DNA of 36,143 bases from Gammaproteobacteria bacterium HGW-Gammaproteobacteria-3 (GCA_002843155.1 PGZD01000026.1:1-36143), one strand, 5' to 3'; counted from the stretch's first letter, positions 6,961 to 15,439 are shown. A program made the numbers and translations. The notes: a model not told the origin generated them from the letters alone.

Positions 6961-7991
6961 TTGAACGTGACCGGTTGATCAGCGCTGCCGCCGGTGTTGA
7001 CGAAGAGCGCCAGGATCGGGCCATTCGACCCAAGCGGCTGGCGGACTATATCGGCCAGGAAGAGCTGCGGATGCAAATGGATATTTTTATCCGGGCTGCC
7101 GCAGGCCGCCGGGAAGCTTTGGACCATGTGCTGATTTTCGGCCCGCCGGGTTTGGGTAAAACCACGCTGGCCAACATTATCGCAGCCGAAATGGGCGTCC
7201 ATATTCGCCAGACTTCGGGGCCTGTACTCGATAAGGCGGGCGATTTGGCGGCGCTGTTGACTAACCTCGAAGCCCATGATGTGCTGTTTATCGACGAAAT
7301 TCATCGTTTGAGTCCGATGGTCGAAGAGGTGTTGTATCCGGCCATGGAAGATTACCAGATTGATATTATGATCGGCGAAGGTCCTGCGGCGCGTTCGATC
7401 AAGCTGGATTTGCCGCCGTTTACGCTGGTGGGTGCGACCACTCGCGCAGGGCTTCTGACATCGCCGTTGCGCGACCGCTTCGGCATCGTGCAGCGTCTGG
7501 AGTTTTATTCAGTAGCCGAATTGGCCGACATCGTGACTCGGTCGGCCCGTTTGTCAGGCATGGCCATCGATCCGGAAGGCGCCAACGAAATTGCCCGGCG
7601 CGCGCGCGGCACGCCCAGAATCGCCAACCGCTTGTTGCGGCGGGTGCGGGATTTTGCCGAAGTCAAAGGCGATGGCCGGGTTGCTTTCGATATTGCCACC
7701 GAGGCTTTATCCATGCTGAAAATAGACCATAACGGGTTTGACGCGCTGGATCGCAAACTGCTCCGCACCCTGATCGATAATTTTGCCGGCGGGCCGGTCG
7801 GGCTGGATACGCTGGCCGCCGCCATCAGCGAAGAGCGCGGCACCATCGAAGATGTGCTGGAGCCGTATTTATTGCAACAAGGCTTTATCACGCGCACGCC
7901 CCGGGGCCGTATGGCCACGCACAGTGCTTATCTGCATTTCGGCCTCCAGCCGCCGGGGCTGATGGGCGTCAGTGACGATTTGTTTACCTGA
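6957..7991 (+). CDS. ruvB: Holliday junction branch-migration ATPase RuvB
   Basis: A 344-residue AAA+ motor that drives branch migration with RuvA. Walker A is GPPGLGKTT, Walker B is [11 protein letters not shown], and sensor 1 is [20 protein letters not shown], which ends in the arginine-finger region. The C-terminal winged-helix domain (residues about 265-335) ends in [18 protein letters not shown]. Length matches the family (about 335-350). It is the last gene of ruvCAB, its ATG overlapping the ruvA stop. No clear terminator follows directly; the next gene is 313 bp away, across a structured non-coding segment. Confidence 0.98.
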   Translation: MIERDRLISAAAGVDEERQDRAIRPKRLADYIGQEELRMQMDIFIRAAAGRREALDHVLIFGPPGLGKTTLANIIAAEMGVHIRQTSGPVLDKAGDLAALLTNLEAHDVLFIDEIHRLSPMVEEVLYPAMEDYQIDIMIGEGPAARSIKLDLPPFTLVGATTRAGLLTSPLRDRFGIVQRLEFYSVAELADIVTRSARLSGMAIDPEGANEIARRARGTPRIANRLLRRVRDFAEVKGDGRVAFDIATEALSMLKIDHNGFDALDRKLLRTLIDNFAGGPVGLDTLAAAISEERGTIEDVLEPYLLQQGFITRTPRGRMATHSAYLHFGLQPPGLMGVSDDLFT

Positions 7992-8073
7992 GACGGGGTG
8001 CTTGCTCAGAGTCTAAAAAGGTGAACTTAGGAATGGGCATGAAATAACTTGGGCAACGGTGCTAAGATTTTTG

Positions 8074-8138
8074 CCCAGCACCTAAATTGGCTATGATTCA
8101 AAATCATAGCCAATAACCTGTGGAATTTAGGTGCTGGG
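8074..8138. repeat. Nested inverted repeat (two-part hairpin) between ruvB and ybgC
   Basis: The outer arms CCCAGCACCTAAATT (8074-8088) and AATTTAGGTGCTGGG (8124-8138) are a perfect 15-bp match. Inside them, TTGGCTATGATT (8087-8098) and AATCATAGCCAA (8102-8113) form a perfect 12-bp stem with a 3-nt loop. A 10-nt bulge (8114-8123) lies only on the right side, and the two left arms share two bases. It lacks a T tract and does not look like a simple terminator. A REP/BIME-type repeat, a fossil of a small mobile element, or a structured RNA are the alternatives. The rest of the 7992-8304 gap shows no gene. Confidence 0.65.
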
Positions 8139-8304
8139 TTCAAGGTGTGCAAACTTAGCGATAGTGAACTATGTAACTGTTTGCACAAAGCGCCGCTCTT
8201 GGCTCACGCCCCTACCTCCCTATAGGCAACGCAGAAGACGGACAAAAAGACAAATCAGTTGCACAAGTTATAAAATGCACGTTCCTTAACCAAAAGGGGT
8301 GACA

Positions 8305-8703
8305 ATGCAGCCATTCAACTGGCCAGTGCGGGTCTATTATGAAGACACTGACGCAGGCGGCGTGGTTTTTTATGCCAATTATCTGAAGTTTTTTGAACGC
8401 GCCCGCACGGAAATGCTCAGACATAAAGGCTTTGAACAAGACCAATTATTGAAAACCGAAGGCATTATGTTTGTCGTGCGGCAGGTTCAGGTCGATTATT
8501 TGATGCCCGCCCGCTTCAACGAACAAATAAATGTCACAGCCCTAGTGACTTCAATCAAAAAAGCCAGTTTAATATTCACGCAAACGATAACCCGGGGCGA
8601 TGCCGTTTTGTGCCGGGGAAGCGTCCGTATCGCCTGTCTGGATTCCCAGTCCTTGCGCCCTAAAGCCATTCCTGAATTTTTATTGAGAGCACTGACCGCA
8701 TGA
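8305..8703 (+). CDS. ybgC: Tol-Pal associated acyl-CoA thioesterase YbgC
   Basis: A 132-residue hotdog-fold thioesterase of the 4-hydroxybenzoyl-CoA thioesterase type. The catalytic-Asp motif is present near the N-terminus (YYEDTDAGGVVFYANYLKFFERARTE). It is normally the first gene of the tol-pal cluster and acts on short or acyl-carrier-linked acyl groups at the inner membrane. ATG 8305 has AGGGG just upstream at a suitable distance; a GTG at 8299 is less likely because it overlaps that site. Its TGA overlaps the tolQ ATG. Confidence 0.93.
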   Translation: MQPFNWPVRVYYEDTDAGGVVFYANYLKFFERARTEMLRHKGFEQDQLLKTEGIMFVVRQVQVDYLMPARFNEQINVTALVTSIKKASLIFTQTITRGDAVLCRGSVRIACLDSQSLRPKAIPEFLLRALTA

Positions 8704-9377
8704 ATGCCGATTTATCCCTGTTTCATTTAGTCAAGGAAGCCAGTTTTGTCGTGCAGCTGGTCATGCTGATCCTGGTATCGGCATCGGTTATTTCATGGAC
8801 TTTTATTTTTCTCAAAAATAAAGAGCTGGTGCGGGCGGCGTCCATTTGCGATGAATTTGAAGAAGAATTCTGGTCCGGCGTGGAATTGGCCGAACTTTAT
8901 AAAAAACTGGCGGCCGATGATTTTGAGCCCGAAGCCATAGAAAAGATATTTCTGGCCGGTTACCGTGAATATTCGCGAATGCGTCACAATGCCGGCAAAG
9001 ACCCCAAAGCGCAGGTCGAAAATGCCCAGCGCGCCATGCGTATCGAGCTCAACCGCGAGCTTGAACGTCTGGACGAGCATTTGCCGTTTCTGGCGACGGT
9101 CGGCTCCATCAGTCCATATATCGGTTTATTCGGAACGGTGTGGGGCATCATGAATTCATTCCGTTCTCTGGGTAATGTGCAACAGGCTACTTTGGCGCAG
9201 GTGGCGCCCGGTATTGCCGAAGCGCTGATTGCCACGGCTATCGGCCTGTTCGCGGCCATTCCCGCCGTGGTGGCCTATAACCGCTTTGTTACGCGGCTGG
9301 ATCGAGTTGTTGGGCGTTACGAGTTGTTTATCGATGAATTTATCGTCTTGTTGGAACGGCAGGCGCACGGACAATGA
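8700..9377 (+). CDS. tolQ: Tol-Pal system protein TolQ
   Basis: A 225-residue inner-membrane MotA/TolQ/ExbB proton-channel protein with three transmembrane segments (about 15-38, 130-155 and 165-190). Conserved stretches are LPFLATVGSISPYIGLFGTVWGIM and APGIAEALIATAIGLFAAIPAV. With TolR it couples the proton motive force to TolA for outer-membrane constriction at division. It overlaps ybgC by 4 nt and tolR by 4 nt (ATGA). Confidence 0.97.
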   Translation: MNADLSLFHLVKEASFVVQLVMLILVSASVISWTFIFLKNKELVRAASICDEFEEEFWSGVELAELYKKLAADDFEPEAIEKIFLAGYREYSRMRHNAGKDPKAQVENAQRAMRIELNRELERLDEHLPFLATVGSISPYIGLFGTVWGIMNSFRSLGNVQQATLAQVAPGIAEALIATAIGLFAAIPAVVAYNRFVTRLDRVVGRYELFIDEFIVLLERQAHGQ

Positions 9378-9802
9378 GCAGCCGACAAAACGGGCGCAGA
9401 AAGCTCAAAGCGGAAATCAATGTCGTCCCTTATATCGATGTCACCCTGGTTTTACTGATCATTTTCATGATTACCGCACCGATGCTGCAAACCGGCGTGG
9501 AAGTCGATTTGCCGCAGGCCGAAGCGCAGGCTTCGGAACAAAAAAACGATCCGCCGGTGGTTGTGTCGATTGACAAAACGGGCCAGTATTTCGTCGATAT
9601 CGGCGGCCAGGAAAGCGAAGCGGTCGGCCCTGAGGAATTATTGATCAAAGTCGCGGCGGTATTGAAAAACAAGCCCGAAATACAGGTATTCATTCGCGGC
9701 GATCAGGCGGTCGATTATGGCAAAGTGGTGAGCGCCATGGCGGCCCTGAAAAACGCAGGCGTAGCCAAAGTCGGCTTGATGACGCAGCCTTACCGGCACT
9801 AA
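9374..9802 (+). CDS. tolR: Tol-Pal system protein TolR
   Basis: A 142-residue ExbD/TolR-type protein. A positively charged cytoplasmic start (RRKLKAEINVVPYIDVTLVL) leads into one transmembrane helix (about 20-40) that includes the conserved proton-path Asp of YIDVTLVLLIIFM. The periplasmic domain follows and ends KVGLMTQPY. It works with TolQ as the motor and peptidoglycan-contact subunit. It starts inside the tolQ stop codon and lies 6 nt before tolA. Confidence 0.97.
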   Translation: MSSRQNGRRKLKAEINVVPYIDVTLVLLIIFMITAPMLQTGVEVDLPQAEAQASEQKNDPPVVVSIDKTGQYFVDIGGQESEAVGPEELLIKVAAVLKNKPEIQVFIRGDQAVDYGKVVSAMAALKNAGVAKVGLMTQPYRH

Positions 9803-9808
9803 CGAAAT

Positions 9809-11155
9809 ATGGGAAACAAACTGAAATTCAGCCGTTCTTTCATTCTGGCCTTGCTGTTGCACCTTCTGTTGCTGAGTGTGTTTATGCTGAGTTTTGACTC
9901 GGATTCGCCGATCATGGAAAGCAAGCCGGCGCCGGAAATGATCGAAGCCACCGTCGTCGATGAAAGCCGGGTCGAAGCCGAAGCCCGGCGCTTGAAAAAC
10001 CAAGAACAAGACCGGCGCTTACAGGAACAACAACGGCAGCAGGCATTGGAAGCCAAGCGTCAACAGGAAGAAGAGCGCCTCAAGCAAATCCGGCAACAAC
10101 AAGTGCAGGAACAGCAAAAAGCCGAAGCCTTGCTGAAACAGCGCGCTGAAGCGGCGATTAGCGAGCAAAAACGGCTGGCTGAATTAAAGCAACAGCAGGC
10201 ACAGGAAGCGGCGCGGCTTGAATCGATGAAAAAAGCGCAAGAGCAGGAACAGGCGCGGCTGGAACAGCTTAAAAAACAACAGGAAACGCTAAAAGCGCAA
10301 GCGGCCCGGCAAACAGCGGCAGATGAAAAGCGCAAAGCTGAACAAGCGGCAAAAAAGCTCGAACAAGAAAAAGCGGCCCAGAAGCAAGCGGCAGCCGACA
10401 AGCTCAAAGCCGAGCAAGTGGCGGTGGAAAAGCGCAAGCAGGAAGAGGTGAGTCGGCAAGCGGCTGCCCAAAAGCTTAAAGCCGAGCAAGTAGCGGCAGA
10501 AAAACGCAAGCAGGAAGAAGCGACCCGGCAAAAAGCCGCAGATGAAAAGCGCAAAGCTGAACAAGCGGCAAAAAAACTCGAACAAGAAAAAGCGGCCCAG
10601 AAGCAAGCGGCAGCCGAAAAGTTCAAAGCCGAGCAGGCGGCGACAGAAAAACGCAAAGCTGAACAAGCCGAAGCTGAACGTCTGGCGGCGGCCCAACGCA
10701 AACAAGAAGCGGAAGAAAAACGTCTGGCCGAACTGGCCAGACAACAAGCCGAACAATTGCGGCAAGCCGAAACCACCAGAAAAAAAGCGGCGGCGGAAGC
10801 CGAGGCGGAAAGACAAAAAGCCCAGGCTCTGCGTCAAGCCGAGCAGGCAAAAGCCGAGGCAGCCCGGCGTCAACAAGCCATCGATGCCGCGAGTCTTGCG
10901 ATCAAGCAGAAAGTGACCCGGAGCTGGATTCGCCCGGTCGCTGCGACGGGCAAATTGCATTGCACCATTCGCGTCAACCTGCTTTCCGACGGTACGGTAA
11001 TGAATGCGACCGTGGTTAAAAGCAGCGGCGACCCGATTTTTGACCGGTCGGCTGAAAATGCCGTCAGGAAAGCGTCACCGCTGCCGCTGCCCGATGATAA
11101 AGCCCTTATCGCCAGTGAGTTCAGAAGCTTTACTTTTGAATTCAGTCCCGATTGA
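9809..11155 (+). CDS. tolA: Tol-Pal system envelope protein TolA
   Basis: A 448-residue protein with one N-terminal transmembrane helix (about 10-30), a very long Ala/Lys/Glu/Gln-rich helix spanning the periplasm (about 45-365) and a C-terminal TolA/TonB-like domain (about 370-448, with SDGTVMNATVVKSSGDPIFD). It links the TolQR motor to TolB-Pal at the outer membrane. The helical domain contains an internal direct duplication of about 92 bp (10319-10410 and 10538-10629, 219 nt apart, nearly identical at DNA level), so the rod length probably varies between strains. The expected next genes tolB and pal are missing; an IS66-type remnant starts 11 bp after the stop. Confidence 0.95.
   Translation: MGNKLKFSRSFILALLLHLLLLSVFMLSFDSDSPIMESKPAPEMIEATVVDESRVEAEARRLKNQEQDRRLQEQQRQQALEAKRQQEEERLKQIRQQQVQEQQKAEALLKQRAEAAISEQKRLAELKQQQAQEAARLESMKKAQEQEQARLEQLKKQQETLKAQAARQTAADEKRKAEQAAKKLEQEKAAQKQAAADKLKAEQVAVEKRKQEEVSRQAAAQKLKAEQVAAEKRKQEEATRQKAADEKRKAEQAAKKLEQEKAAQKQAAAEKFKAEQAATEKRKAEQAEAERLAAAQRKQEAEEKRLAELARQQAEQLRQAETTRKKAAAEAEAERQKAQALRQAEQAKAEAARRQQAIDAASLAIKQKVTRSWIRPVAATGKLHCTIRVNLLSDGTVMNATVVKSSGDPIFDRSAENAVRKASPLPLPDDKALIASEFRSFTFEFSPD
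10319..10629 (+). repeat. Direct duplication inside the tolA helical region
   Basis: The segment starting GCAGATGAAAAGCGCAAAGC at 10319 recurs at 10538 with only a few substitutions over about 92 bp. The spacing of 219 nt is 73 codons, so the frame is preserved. It encodes ADEKRKAEQAAKKLEQEKAA twice. This is a coding repeat, not a mobile element. Confidence 0.8.
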
Positions 11156-11165
11156 TAATTTGGAC

Positions 11166-12092
11166 GTAACTACTCGCGCCCTATAGCCGCGTTCCCCGCA
11201 AGAGCCATTTGAATCGCGATGAGCGGATTATATCCGCAGTTAGCCATGGTTTGCAGATAGCTGGATATTCGACAATAGGCATGGGCATAGTCTTCAGCCC
11301 GAAAGCAGCCGGACACCTAAGGTTTGACCTTGGCCATGCGTAAATCCTGTTCGGCTCGGTTATTGGTAAAAGCCACATGCGGCTCTTTGGCAAATAGGAG
11401 TATGGCGGCTTCATGAGTCTTGAACCGCTCCCACAAGTTGTGTGCATCGGATTTGGCCAGCTTGCCGCGTTTGCCACTGGGTTTTGGCGGAATAACGGGC
11501 AACTCTTTTTCGCCGCAGTCGTCACAAGTCAGGGCCTTGGACAGCGTCACGGTTGCCACGGTACGCCTGTTTTGCGCAGCGCGGTCTTGTTGTCGGGTTT
11601 ACCTTTGTCATTGCGGCTAGGATGGCTCAAAGCCGATTCATCTTTGCCGGTTTGCGAGGAAGGCATGCTGGAATTGGTCGTATCCTTCTTCGTGGTGCGT
11701 TCCAGAAAAATAGCGAGGATCAGCTCAACCACCAGGAACAGGCTAGTCATGATAGCCTGGCTTTCACAGGTGATCTTGCCTTCGGCACACAGCTTCTCGA
11801 AGTCCGCTTTTAAGCGACTGACTTCAGTTCGAACCGAGGCTTTATCGAGGTTGGCCATCCACGTTGACAGGGTCAAGTTTGTGACAAACTCATCCTATCA
11901 TGGGTTTTTTCGGCATCCGCTGGCCGCTTAGGCGCATTAATAACCGCGAACCCTTTACGCGGCGAAAAATCAAGCGTACGCGCACTGAGCTGCCAATACG
12001 GCCGCAATTAAATCAGGGCTGCACAATTTCGCTTTTTAGACACCAAAAACCTGTCAAGCTTTTTTTATTTATTTTATGGGGCGAGTAGTTAC
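11166..12092 (-). mobile_element. Decayed IS66-type insertion element
   Basis: The ends are imperfect inverted repeats: GTAACTACTCGC at 11166 and its complement GCGAGTAGTTAC ending at 12092. The 5'-GTAA terminus is typical of IS66 elements. Inside, on the minus strand, are the beginning and end of an IS66 TnpC-type transposase but not its middle. The element is 927 bp, far shorter than an intact copy. The 8 bp flanking each end (ATTTGGAC and CTTGATCA) do not match, so no target duplication survives. It lies directly downstream of tolA. Confidence 0.75.
11171..11876 (-). pseudogene. IS66-family transposase remnant, internally deleted and interrupted
   Basis: Residues encoded from 11876 to about 11560 match the coiled-coil N-terminus of an IS66 transposase (MANLDKASVRTEVSRLKADF onward). 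A frameshift near 11550 leads to LSKALTCDDCG joined directly to the distal part (ELPVIPPKPSGKRGKLAKSD, then FTNNRAEQDLRMAKVK), so the catalytic core is deleted. The expected KVKQKVSGCFRAEDY is broken in frame by TAG (KVKP, stop, VSGCFRAEDYAHAYCRISS), after which the normal C-terminus continues to MALAGNAA. It is therefore non-functional in three ways. Confidence 0.8.
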
Positions 12093-12107
12093 CTTGATCA
12101 TTGAATC

Positions 12108-12302
12108 ATGGCCCATTGCAATAGGCGTATGAACTACACGGACCAAACCGGGCATTATATCTTGGCCTCGAAATTAGTTCAAACCCCTTTAACCGAGGTC
12201 TATCGTTGTGTGGCGGCGCTGGATGTGCACCAAGCCAAGTTGGCCGTCTGTGTCTTGTATGAAAATGGCTGGCGGAGTATAAGGTCTGGAATTTGTCGGT
12301 AA
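12108..12302 (+). pseudogene. N-terminal fragment of an IS110-type transposase
   Basis: The frame encodes NYTDQTGHYILASKL, then YRCVAALDVHQAKLAVCVLY, which resembles the first acidic (DEDD) motif of IS110-family transposases (GIDVxKxxLxVxV). Resemblance stops after about residue 50 and the remaining roughly 350 residues are absent. It begins 16 bp after the right end of the IS66 remnant. The next 97 bp to the DUF1348 gene hold no recognisable gene. Confidence 0.5.
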
Positions 12303-12399
12303 AAACGGGTTACGATAAAGGTTTTATTTGGAGGTTCGGCCTGCTTTCTGACGCCGGAGCTTCTATACGAACCTATTTTTCAGACCTCGGAGCTTTATC

Positions 12400-12867
12400 A
12401 TGGAAACCAAGCCGCCTCTGCCGCCTTTTACTGTTGAAACCGCCGCACAAAAAGTACGCATGGCCGAAGACGCCTGGAACAGCCGCGATCCCGATCGTGT
12501 CGTCCAGGTTTATAGCGAAGATACCCGCTGGCGTAACCGCGCCGAATTTCCGGTCGGGCGCGAGGCCGTGCATGCTTTTTTGACGCGTAAGTGGGCCAGA
12601 GAGCTGGATTATCGCCTGATCAAGGAGTTGTGGGCCGCAGCCGACAACCGTATCGCGGTGCGCTTTGCCTACGAATGGCGCGATGATTCCGGGCACTGGT
12701 TTCGCAGCTACGGCAACGAAAATTGGGAATTCAACGAATCCGGCCTGATGCAACGGCGTTTTGCCAGTATCAACGATTTACCGATCAGCGCTGAAGAGCG
12801 TCTGTTTCACTGGCCGCTCGGTCGCCGTCCGGACGATCATCCGGGCTTATCCGATCTGGGTTTATGA
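12400..12867 (+). CDS. DUF1348 (SnoaL/NTF2-like) protein
   Basis: 155 residues, almost full-length match in memory to the DUF1348 family: [64 protein letters not shown] and the terminal [19 protein letters not shown]. The fold is an NTF2-like alpha+beta cone with a hydrophobic pocket; the biochemical role is not established. The ATG has GGAG 8 nt upstream. It ends 13 bp before the DUF447 gene, so the two may be co-transcribed, although a functional link is not evident. Confidence 0.88.
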   Translation: METKPPLPPFTVETAAQKVRMAEDAWNSRDPDRVVQVYSEDTRWRNRAEFPVGREAVHAFLTRKWARELDYRLIKELWAAADNRIAVRFAYEWRDDSGHWFRSYGNENWEFNESGLMQRRFASINDLPISAEERLFHWPLGRRPDDHPGLSDLGL

Positions 12868-12880
12868 GCCGCACTGCTGT

Positions 12881-13447
12881 ATGATTCTGGAAACGCTGGT
12901 TACCAGCCGGAATGAGCAAGGGTTGACGCATCTGGCGCCGATGGGTATTCATGACCAAGGTGATCGGGAATTGATTATTTTGCCGTTTCGCCCTTCCACG
13001 ACACTCGACAATGTTTTGGCGACTGGTGTCGCCGTCATCAATTTTTGTGACGATGTCAGGATTTTTGCCGGGTGTTTGACCGGTCGCCGGGATTGGCCGT
13101 TAGTAGCGGCTGAAAAGATTCAGGGCGAGGTGCTGGCAGACACGCTGGCGCACATCGAAGTGGCATTGACGCGCGTCGAGGACGACCCGATTCGGCCGAA
13201 ACTCTACTGCCGCACCGTGCACAGTGTCAACCACGCGCCGTTTCGAGGTTTTAACCGGGCCCAGTACGCAGTGCTGGAAGCGGCGATTCTGGTCAGCCGA
13301 CTGTCTCTGCTGTCTCGGGATAAAATCGAGGCGGAACTGAAATTTTTACGCATAGGCCTGGAAAAAACCGCAGGCCCCAGGGAGCTTGAAGCCTGGTACT
13401 GGCTGATGGCCGTCATCGAACAACACCAAGGAGAGAACGCAGCATGA
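12881..13447 (+). CDS. DUF447 protein, associated with tetrahydromethanopterin-linked C1 metabolism
   Basis: A 188-residue protein resembling DUF447, a family with a flavin-reductase-like split-barrel fold shared by methanogenic archaea and H4MPT-containing methylotrophs. Typical segments are LETLVTSRNEQGLTHLAPMG, VAVINFCDDVRIFAGCLTGR and RTVHSVNHAPFRGFNRAQYA. I chose ATG 12881 because the frame upstream of it (an ATG at 12761) runs inside the DUF1348 gene and has no family similarity. It overlaps mfnB by 4 nt (ATGA). Its neighbour makes a furan precursor of methanofuran, which supports a role in C1-carrier cofactor biosynthesis; the exact reaction is unknown to me. Confidence 0.8.
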   Translation: MILETLVTSRNEQGLTHLAPMGIHDQGDRELIILPFRPSTTLDNVLATGVAVINFCDDVRIFAGCLTGRRDWPLVAAEKIQGEVLADTLAHIEVALTRVEDDPIRPKLYCRTVHSVNHAPFRGFNRAQYAVLEAAILVSRLSLLSRDKIEAELKFLRIGLEKTAGPRELEAWYWLMAVIEQHQGENAA

Positions 13448-14121
13448 CCGCAATGCTCGCCAGCGTCAGCAATCTGGATGAAGCGCTACAGGTTTTGGCA
13501 GTCAATGTCGGCATCATCGATCTGAAGCAACCCAGCCAAGGCGCGTTAGGTGCTTTAAGCCTCGATACGGTCAGCACTATCGTTACCGCGATAAACGGTC
13601 AATGTCCGCTCAGCGCCACTATCGGTGACCTGCCGATGCATCCCGAAGTGGTGGCGTCGGCGGTTAAACGCATGGCCGCGACCGGTGTCGATTATATCAA
13701 GATAGGCTTTTTTCCCGGCGATGACTGGCCGGGTACGCTTGAGGTTCTGGCGGAACCGGCCGCGTCCGGTCTGGCGCTGATCGCCGTGCTGTTCGCCGAT
13801 TGCCAGCCTGATTTCACGGTTTTGGGTACGTTGAAACAAGCCGGTTTTAAAGGCGTCATGATCGATACGCAAGACAAACAAAAAGGCGCGTTGACGCAAA
13901 TTCTGCCTCAAGCCGACATTAAGGCTTTTGTTGAAAAGGCGGCTCGCTACCAATTGCTCTGTGGCCTGGCCGGTTCACTCAGGCTTGAGGATATTGCGCA
14001 ATTGATAAGCTTACAACCTGATTATCTGGGATTTCGCGGTGCTTTATGCCGTCAGCATGACAGGACGGCGCAGCTTGACGAACATGCCTTGAGAGCCGTC
14101 AAGGCTCGTATGATGCAATAA
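13444..14121 (+). CDS. mfnB: (5-Formylfuran-3-yl)methyl phosphate synthase MfnB (DUF556)
   Basis: A 225-residue TIM-barrel protein of the DUF556/MfnB family. In methanogens the enzyme condenses two glyceraldehyde-3-phosphates into the furan precursor of methanofuran; methylotrophs use a homologue for their methanofuran-type cofactor. Supporting stretches are VGIIDLKQPSQGALGAL (Lys28 is the likely Schiff-base or binding lysine), LSATIGDLP, DYIKIGFFPG, GFKGVMIDTQDK and CGLAGSLRLEDI. It starts inside the stop of the DUF447 gene. The presence of this pair is one of the best indications of a methylotroph. Confidence 0.9.
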   Translation: MTAMLASVSNLDEALQVLAVNVGIIDLKQPSQGALGALSLDTVSTIVTAINGQCPLSATIGDLPMHPEVVASAVKRMAATGVDYIKIGFFPGDDWPGTLEVLAEPAASGLALIAVLFADCQPDFTVLGTLKQAGFKGVMIDTQDKQKGALTQILPQADIKAFVEKAARYQLLCGLAGSLRLEDIAQLISLQPDYLGFRGALCRQHDRTAQLDEHALRAVKARMMQ

Positions 14122-14140
14122 CTGCCAAGGCCCAGTCTCG

Positions 14141-15439
14141 ATGCAACATAAAAGTTCCATCACCACAAAAATCCTTATTGCCATGGGGCTGGGACTGATT
14201 CTCGGCGCGCTTATCAATCAGTGGGGCGCGGATAACGCCTTTATCCGGGATTATCTGGTCAACGGTTTGTTTTATGTGGTCGGTGCGGCTTTTGTCAATG
14301 CGCTCAAAATGCTGGTGGTGCCGCTGGTCACTTTTTCCCTGATCGGCGGCGTTTACGGTATCGGCGATGTCGGCATTCTGGGGCGTGTCGGCATTAAAAC
14401 TTTTTTGTTGTATCTGGCAACCACCGGCATGGCCGTTACCCTGGCCTTGCTCGTCGCTATCGCGGCCGCTCCCGGACAAGGTTTTGAGCGCATCGGAGCC
14501 TTGGCCGAATTTACCGTAGCGCCCGTGCCGCCACTGGCCGAAGTGCTGATCGCTATCGTTCCCGGCAATCCGGTCGCGGCTTTTGCCGAAGGCAATATGT
14601 TGCAGATCATCTTTTTTGTCATTGTGTTTGCCATTGCCATGCTGATGTCCGGTGACAGGGGCCGCCAACTGGCGGGGATAGCCGATAATCTCAATGAAGT
14701 CATGATGAAGGTCGTTATGCTGGTGATGGATTTTGCGCCTGTCGGTGTTTTTTTTCTGATGGCCAAAACTTTTTCCGAGCAGGGTTTTGGCCTGATTGTG
14801 CCGATGCTGGGTTATTTTGTGGTGGTGATCGCCTGTTTATTGCTGCACGGTCTCGGTACTTTCAGTTTGTTGTTGTACTTTATGGCCAAACTTAATCCGC
14901 TGGTTTTTTTCAGAAAAATGCGGCCCGCACATATTTTTGCTTTCAGCACCGCAAGTTCCAATGCGACCATTCCAATTACTTTGCAGGTGGTCGAAAAACG
15001 GCTGGGGGTCGGGAATGCCACGGCGGCTTTTACGGTGCCGCTCGGCGCCACCATCAACATGGACGGCACGGCCATTATGCAAGGCGTGGCGACGGTGTTT
15101 ATCGCTAATGTCTATGGCATCGGGCTGGAGTGGAGCCAATATCTGACCGTTATCGGCATGTCCGTCCTGGCCTCGATCGGTACCGCCGGTGTGCCGGGCG
15201 TGGGCTTGATTATGCTGGCGATGGTGTTCAGTCAGGTGGGCTTGCCGGTCGAAGGTATCGGCCTGATTCTGGGTGTGGACAGGCTCCTCGATATGCTGAG
15301 AACTGTTGTCAATGTGACCGGAGATGCCACGGTAACCACTATCGTCGCTAGAAGCCAGGGGCAAATCGACGATCGGATTTTCAATGACCCGGAGGCCGGT
15401 GTCATTGGCGAGATAAGGTTGCCGCACCGGAATTGCTGA
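14141..15439 (+). CDS. Dicarboxylate/amino acid:cation symporter (DAACS family)
   Basis: A 432-residue inner-membrane transporter of the GltP/DctA/EAAT fold with eight transmembrane helices and two re-entrant hairpins. Diagnostic motifs are the serine-rich hairpin HP1 (FSTASSNATIPITLQ), the TM7 motif GATINMDGTA, and HP2 (IGTAGVPGVGLIMLAMVF), followed by the TM8 Asp region (LGVDRLLDMLRTVVNVTGD). It imports acidic amino acids or C4-dicarboxylates with Na+ or H+. The substrate cannot be fixed from sequence here. It stands 19 bp after mfnB and may share its transcript. Confidence 0.92.
   Translation: MQHKSSITTKILIAMGLGLILGALINQWGADNAFIRDYLVNGLFYVVGAAFVNALKMLVVPLVTFSLIGGVYGIGDVGILGRVGIKTFLLYLATTGMAVTLALLVAIAAAPGQGFERIGALAEFTVAPVPPLAEVLIAIVPGNPVAAFAEGNMLQIIFFVIVFAIAMLMSGDRGRQLAGIADNLNEVMMKVVMLVMDFAPVGVFFLMAKTFSEQGFGLIVPMLGYFVVVIACLLLHGLGTFSLLLYFMAKLNPLVFFRKMRPAHIFAFSTASSNATIPITLQVVEKRLGVGNATAAFTVPLGATINMDGTAIMQGVATVFIANVYGIGLEWSQYLTVIGMSVLASIGTAGVPGVGLIMLAMVFSQVGLPVEGIGLILGVDRLLDMLRTVVNVTGDATVTTIVARSQGQIDDRIFNDPEAGVIGEIRLPHRNC

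Noticed and set aside
10060-10776. A 238-codon minus-strand ORF rich in Cys, Ser and Ala, opposite tolA
   Set aside because: It is the complement of the Ala/Lys/Gln-rich TolA repeats; its low-complexity composition follows from theirs, and it has no start signal.
12761-12880. An N-terminal extension of the DUF447 gene (in-frame ATG 12761)
   Set aside because: It runs inside the DUF1348 coding region in another frame and adds residues unlike the family; ATG 12881 gives the conserved start.
14837-15427. A 196-codon minus-strand ORF
   Set aside because: It is a shadow of the symporter gene, with no start signal and a His/Gln-rich composition typical of antisense frames.
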